A stretch of 12,013 nt of DNA, from NCBI GenBank assembly GCA_028565635.1, contig JAOXYB010026958.1, forward strand, positions 1-12,013, in the 5' to 3' direction. The stretch's first letter is position 1. Every line of letters begins with the position of its first letter. The notes under the pieces were generated by a model. That model worked only from the letters and a program-made list of their open reading frames with translations. It was not told the DNA's origin and searched no databases. A program made the position numbers and the translations under genes. Shown piece by piece: positions 8,236 through 12,013 of the stretch. The DNA is from Phoronis ovalis. Taxonomy: Eukaryota > Phoronida > Phoronidae.

Positions 8236-9589
8236 TTAAACACTTTTACTTGTAAACCAGATCTAATGCTTAACATTAGCAATAACGTTACGTTTTTATG
8301 TAACATGAATTAGTGAGGATAACACGATAAATGAATTTTATTTTAACATAGTGTCCGTGCTTAACCAAAACCCTGCCCAAACAAGAGCTACGAATAATTC
8401 ACCATTAAACATTACCTCTATAAAGCACTGTGCTTTGATAGAATATTTATTTTAGTAAACCGTAAATCACATATTTGGTTCGGCTGCTACACATAATTTA
8501 TTGACTGTTGCTTTCGAAATAGTGTAAACGATTTGAATTTTTTAAAACTTATTGTCTTCGTAAAATGAAAACTATTATTATAAAATGTGATAGTGTCAGC
8601 CAGTACTTTTTTATCCCTCACTAATGTAATCGACAATGAGCTTTATGACCTGCAACGTGTTAATTGGAGCGAACAGGTTTTACCAAGATGGTACATTTAC
8701 AAAAGATCTATTTCAACATTTATTATGTTATATGGTCATTTTAGCAGTTAACTAAAATTGTCAAAACTCAATGTATAATCAACATATTAGTGAAGACTAA
8801 TGCCAGGCTCGGATCATGCGATCCATTGTGAGCAGGTGCATTGCAGGTTAACAAGTGATGTTAGCCCGCAATCAAGCCTAAACCTATTACTGGTCAACGG
8901 AATCGATTGATAACCGGTCCATGGACAACAGTCACAAGGTATCAATACATGTACAAATTGTGTTAGTCCTGTACGCATCATTTTGCTGACATAAAGTGTG
9001 TCACTGAATATAATGCCTTGATTTCAATAAATTATTCAGTCTATGCTATTCACCATAATATCATTTGTCAGGCTTTCTGTCCCATCCAGGGTCACAATTA
9101 TTTTAGAAATGAAGACAGTACATCTCAGAATTGCAAGAGCAATGATCTTGAACTAAACACGAAAATATAACCTTAAAACTGAACTGTGCTCACCATGATA
9201 AATGTGTCATACGCCACGTCGATAATGAATACTACCAAGATGTGGTCTAGCAATATATAAGCAATATGACGCTGTGACTTATACAGAAAACACCTGGAGG
9301 TCACATAAACAAAATGTCGTAAATGACGATGGAAATTTACAAAAACGCTAGGGCGCAAACTGGTTCATACTGGAAAAACAAGCTATAAATAGATAGCCTT
9401 TTTGCAAAGGCTGGGATGCTGTTATTATTTTTTTGAATGTTGTATGATCTCTCAATGACGTTTCAACATCGTTTTTGAACTATATTCAGCAAATATTTGA
9501 AATTCATTACCTTGGGACTTTTTGCAAGCACAGAATGTCCCCCTTGATGACATCTAAATGATTAAAAAGCTGCTTTCTGAAAATTTTAT
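8236..9589. other. Non-coding region 5' of the LRR exon, presumably intron and flank
   Basis: The first exon and promoter of the LRR gene should lie here or further right, but I could not identify them. No open frame has recognisable content. There is a palindrome-rich patch at 8811-8945. TATAAATAG at 9384-9392 (+) resembles a TATA box but is on the strand opposite to the LRR gene, with no gene to serve. Confidence 0.5.
8811..8945. repeat. Patch of short inverted repeats, less A+T-rich than surroundings
   Basis: GGATC-ATGC-GATCC (8811-8824) is a perfect hairpin. TTGCAGGTTAAC (8841-8852) and GTTAGCCCGCAA (8860-8871) form a 12-base stem with one mismatch and one G-T pair around a 7-base loop. 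TTGATAACC is answered by GGTATCAA near 8938 with one gap. No terminal repeats or target duplications were found, so the identity is open. Confidence 0.5.
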
Positions 9590-10215
9590 GTCATTTTTGA
9601 TTTTAAACTTTTGACCTCTAGATGACCTTTTGACCTCAAGGTCAAGTCTCCTGACTCTAAGACTGTCATATGTCAAATTACAAGCCTGTTGAACTACACG
9701 TTGACTTGCAGCATGTTTCCTCCATAAATGAATTGGAAATATATTTAAAATAAATTTCACCTTTTAATACCTAGATGTTCTCAAAAGTTATCAAAATGAC
9801 CTTCCTATAAACTAATACCATCAATTTGGAACATTTCGAGCAATTTTAGAAATTTGGCCTTTGACTTCCAAATGACCTTTTGTCCTCGAGGTCTACTCTA
9901 GGGATGTCATATTTCATGTACTTTATGTATTGTCTTCGAGATATAGCTTAGTGAAAATTGGAAGATCAATAAATTAGTTGTAAGGTACCAAAAAATCACC
10001 TATTATTACAGAAATATTGTAAAAGGTCATCAAAATTACTTCGTTGTAACTCAATACCAGCAGTTTTGATCAATTTTAGAAATTTGTCCTTGACCTCTAA
10101 CTGGCCTTTTGACCTTAAGGTCAACAATGGCCTACGTTGGGGATGCCACACCTGAAGTATCATGTTCCTAGCTGAAACTGTCTTCGAGATATAGCTTGCT
10201 GAAAATTGGAAGAAA
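9590..10215. repeat. Degenerate tandem repeat, about three units of 230-250 bases
   Basis: Three units share the same order of blocks. The core GACCTTTTGACCTCAAGGTC is at about 9624, with diverged versions at 9874 and 10103. Before it comes CAATTTTAGAAATTTG (units two and three), and after it G(A)TGTCATAT or GGGATGCCACA. Units two and three end with TGTCTTCGAGATATAGCTT then TGAAAATTGGAAG. The 14-base palindrome TGACCTNNAGGTCA is exact at 10110-10123 and nearly so at 9631-9644. Short open frames here (9554-9760 and 9996-10247, reverse) are by-products of the repeat. It is probably part of a dispersed invertebrate repeat family; the class is unknown. Confidence 0.8.
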
Positions 10216-10570
10216 CAAAGCAAAGAAATCGTACAAAACGAATACACTTGCTTCCTTAGGGAAGCAACCTCAATAATATTTCCTTGTTATGAAAATCAAA
10301 CAAAAACTGTACACTTTTGTATTTTTTCCTGTGATAATTTTAGTCCAAACAACAACTTCTTGTTATTATCACTTGTATACACGTCTATAGTAAATACATA
10401 AATGTACTTTGTATAGCAGTTAATTTTGTTATTTTAATAAAAACATAGTGGATTCTGATAATATTATAAAGTAAAATACAATGAAAAGCCTCCACATTTT
10501 TTTTGTAGTAAAAAACATTGGTGACCTTATACGACATTATACTGAGGGTTGACTGTATCTACTAGAAATG
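10216..10570. other. Spacer, no feature recognised
   Basis: A+T-rich sequence between the tandem repeat array and the inverted-repeat cluster. I see no coding frame, RNA gene or clear repeat here. Confidence 0.6.
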
Positions 10571-10653
10571 AGCGAAAGGAAGCGCATTCTTCCTGCACGG
10601 GAAAATGAGTTTTCCAACATGCAAAATGCCATTTTTAACTTTGGGCTTTCGCT
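10571..10653. repeat. Nested inverted-repeat cluster (branched hairpin potential)
   Basis: AGCGAAAG (10571-10578) and CTTTCGCT (10646-10653) form a perfect outer stem. Inside lie three further perfect hairpins: AGGAAG/CTTCCT (10577-10594), GGAAAA/TTTTCC (10601-10616) and AAAATG/CATTTT (10623-10635). The first inner stem overlaps the outer one by two bases. The outline resembles a three-armed cloverleaf, but there are no tRNA promoter boxes or anticodon-arm pattern. The function is unknown. Confidence 0.6.
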
Positions 10654-10884
10654 TTTTGTAGGACCGACCTATATGGGCATTTGAATTTGTCCTTTAATTA
10701 TCTCTAAAAAGGCATTGAATAAAAACTGTATATGTGGGGGTGTAATCAGTGCAAATAGCTTTCTTCATCAAATGTGTGTAAGTCGTTTCACCGTAATATT
10801 TTTTTCAAGCGAGTGGGTTTTTTATCTTCTTTTCTGAAATATTTACGTTAATATTGACAGCCAGCTATTCCCTAGGAAAAAGCA

Positions 10885-11238
10885 TAGTCATGCACGCATG
10901 ACAGCCTACGGTTTGTCGCAGGTTCATGACCAGCTCCTATCTCAGAGTGGTAGAAGTTCAAGTAGCCTTCACGCATGTACACTAGCATATAATATCCATG
11001 TAATAGGTGACGGACCTCCAAGAGTGCATTTTGGATTTTGTACTGATCTGTTGTTATCTAGATATGGTGATGTAAGAAGCAGAACAGGCAAGGAATAGAC
11101 CGAAGCAAACATTTAAGTGGGATTCGTTTATTTAATTAAGAAAGTGTTTTTGAATTTCCACCACTCAGAGATAGCAGCTGGCCATGACCATACTGATAAG
11201 GTTTAGGCTGTCATAGTAGGGTCATGCGTGCAGGACTA
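10885..11238. mobile_element. Foldback (inverted-repeat) element, probable non-autonomous repeat
   Basis: The left arm (10885-10961) matches the reverse complement of the right arm (11150-11238). The outer 18 bases (TAGTCATGCACGCATGAC) agree at 17, and the inner 37 bases, from CATGACCAGCT to GTTCAA, agree at 32. Between them is a diverged middle with an 11-base insertion in the right arm. The loop (10962-11149) shows no protein. It could be a MITE-like foldback transposon or two head-to-head copies of a dispersed repeat. The ends are my estimates and no target-site duplication was established. The open frame at 10898-11098 is a by-product. Confidence 0.7.
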
Positions 11239-11249
11239 GCTAGGAAAAG

Positions 11250-11305
11250 TACTGCGTTTACTTTCGCGTATGTACGGTATGACCGTATGAGGTCGTCACG
11301 CAGTA
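11250..11305. repeat. Nested double hairpin beside the foldback element
   Basis: TACTGCGT (11250-11257) pairs perfectly with ACGCAGTA (11298-11305). Between them TACGGT-ATG-ACCGTA (11273-11287) is a second perfect hairpin. The block starts only 12 bases after the foldback right arm and has visibly more G+C than the flanks. It may be a terminal part of the same element. Confidence 0.6.
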
Positions 11306-12013
11306 TGGTTTGCTGTACATTATTTATAGGTCAGCGATGACATGCACAAATGGCTTTTAAAATTTGCTTTTATTTATTACCTGAATCCACCATTTTCTGT
11401 TGATACAGTAATTAAGGAATTATATAGCTTTTTAAAATACACATAACATTTTAGATGATGAAACATTTTTTTTAAATACGACACTAGTTATTTGATATCA
11501 TTATTTTTTGCAGTTAGATTATAGTTCGGGAAAATATAAAGATTTCATGTACGTGTTTGTCTGATTCATTAACAAGGAAATATGGTTGTTTTTGTAGTAT
11601 TAATAGTACGCGTGTGCCTCGCATTTCTGTTTACGAAGCTGATTTTGGAACGTGGATTATGTACAATATGCTGATCCTTTCTGTGTAACTCGAACTTTAT
11701 TATGTTGGAGAGTCATTAAATACATAACTCGACTTAGCCACCTTGGATGCACTCATTATCTTACAAGCAGTGTCAAACGCATTACTCATGGCGAGTGCAA
11801 TTTTACAGTAAGAGCAGACCGTGAACATGGATCGTGTTCATCTAATTCTAATATGTCAGATATGACATATACATACATGTTACCATGTACCAGTTGTCTT
11901 TAGGTTATTTATTAGATTTTAATCTTAAAAAGGAGGTAAAACCCTGCATTAATTTTTTTCCACTATTTAGCAGGTATCTATATTGAAGCCAATAGTTATG
12001 ATTTCGGACTAGC
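11306..12013. other. Right flank, no gene recognised
   Basis: A+T-rich sequence. The one sizeable frame (11652-11903, +) starts with GTG, has no recognisable domain, and is not bounded by convincing splice sites. GAACATGGATCGTGTTC (11823-11839) is an imperfect palindrome. Nothing else is supported. Confidence 0.55.

Noticed and set aside
9384-9392. TATAAATAG as a promoter
   Set aside because: It is on the plus strand with no plus-strand gene after it, and such motifs are frequent by chance in A+T-rich DNA.
9554-10247. Minus-strand frames of 68 and 83 codons
   Set aside because: Both lie within the degenerate tandem repeat and share its blocks, so they are products of the repeat rather than genes.
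10935-10970. tRNA-like A box and GTTCAA in the foldback arm, suggesting a SINE
   Set aside because: The two boxes are only a few bases apart instead of about 30, and there is no cloverleaf.
10898-11098. 66-codon plus-strand frame
   Set aside because: It lies in the left arm and loop of the foldback element and has no domain.
11652-11903. 83-codon plus-strand frame at the right end
   Set aside because: It has a GTG start, an unremarkable peptide and no clear splice sites. It could be an exon of a gene beyond the window, but nothing supports that.

Overview
This window looks like nuclear DNA of an invertebrate animal, probably a lophotrochozoan and perhaps a mollusc. The evidence is spliced genes with GT-AG introns of about 300-670 bases, a clearly A+T-rich background, long intergenic spaces, a transmembrane leucine-rich repeat (LRR) gene and degenerate dispersed repeats. 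The phylum is inferred from style and cannot be fixed from the sequence alone.

Layout. Positions 1-2477 (+ strand) hold the 3' half of an SLC22-type organic cation/anion transporter. Four coding exons (283-577, 1070-1251, 1563-1717, 2390-2477) join in phase to give 239 residues and a stop codon; the 5' exons lie left of the window. The third intron carries a local tandem duplication. A possible polyadenylation signal lies at 3170. Positions 3176-5396 are intergenic, with no gene I can support.

Positions 5890-8217 (- strand) hold one long uninterrupted exon of a type I membrane LRR protein. It has a hydrophobic N-terminal leader, about 24 LRRs, a four-cysteine C-terminal cap, one membrane span and a 39-residue tail with no TIR domain. 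This exon has no in-frame ATG at its 5' end. It starts at a good splice acceptor directly after an in-frame stop, so the initiator codon should lie in an upstream exon at higher coordinates that I could not locate. The ectodomain grew by visible duplications: a two-LRR unit of 48 residues, a three-LRR unit of 73 residues, and a very recent 25-residue step. The two genes point toward each other, with probable mRNA ends about 2.2 kb apart.

Positions 8218-12013 contain no convincing coding sequence. They hold repeat material: a palindrome-rich patch (8811-8945), a degenerate tandem array of about 230-250-base units with TGACCT/AGGTCA palindromes (about 9590-10215), a branched inverted-repeat cluster (10571-10653), a foldback element with arms of 77 and 89 bases (10885-11238), and a nested double hairpin beside it (11250-11305).

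Nothing suggests that the two genes share a pathway. The transporter moves small organic ions across the plasma membrane, and the LRR protein looks like a cell-surface recognition or adhesion molecule. The best leads are the repeat history of the LRR gene, its missing first exon and the foldback/hairpin complex. I saw no convincing new multi-gene system.
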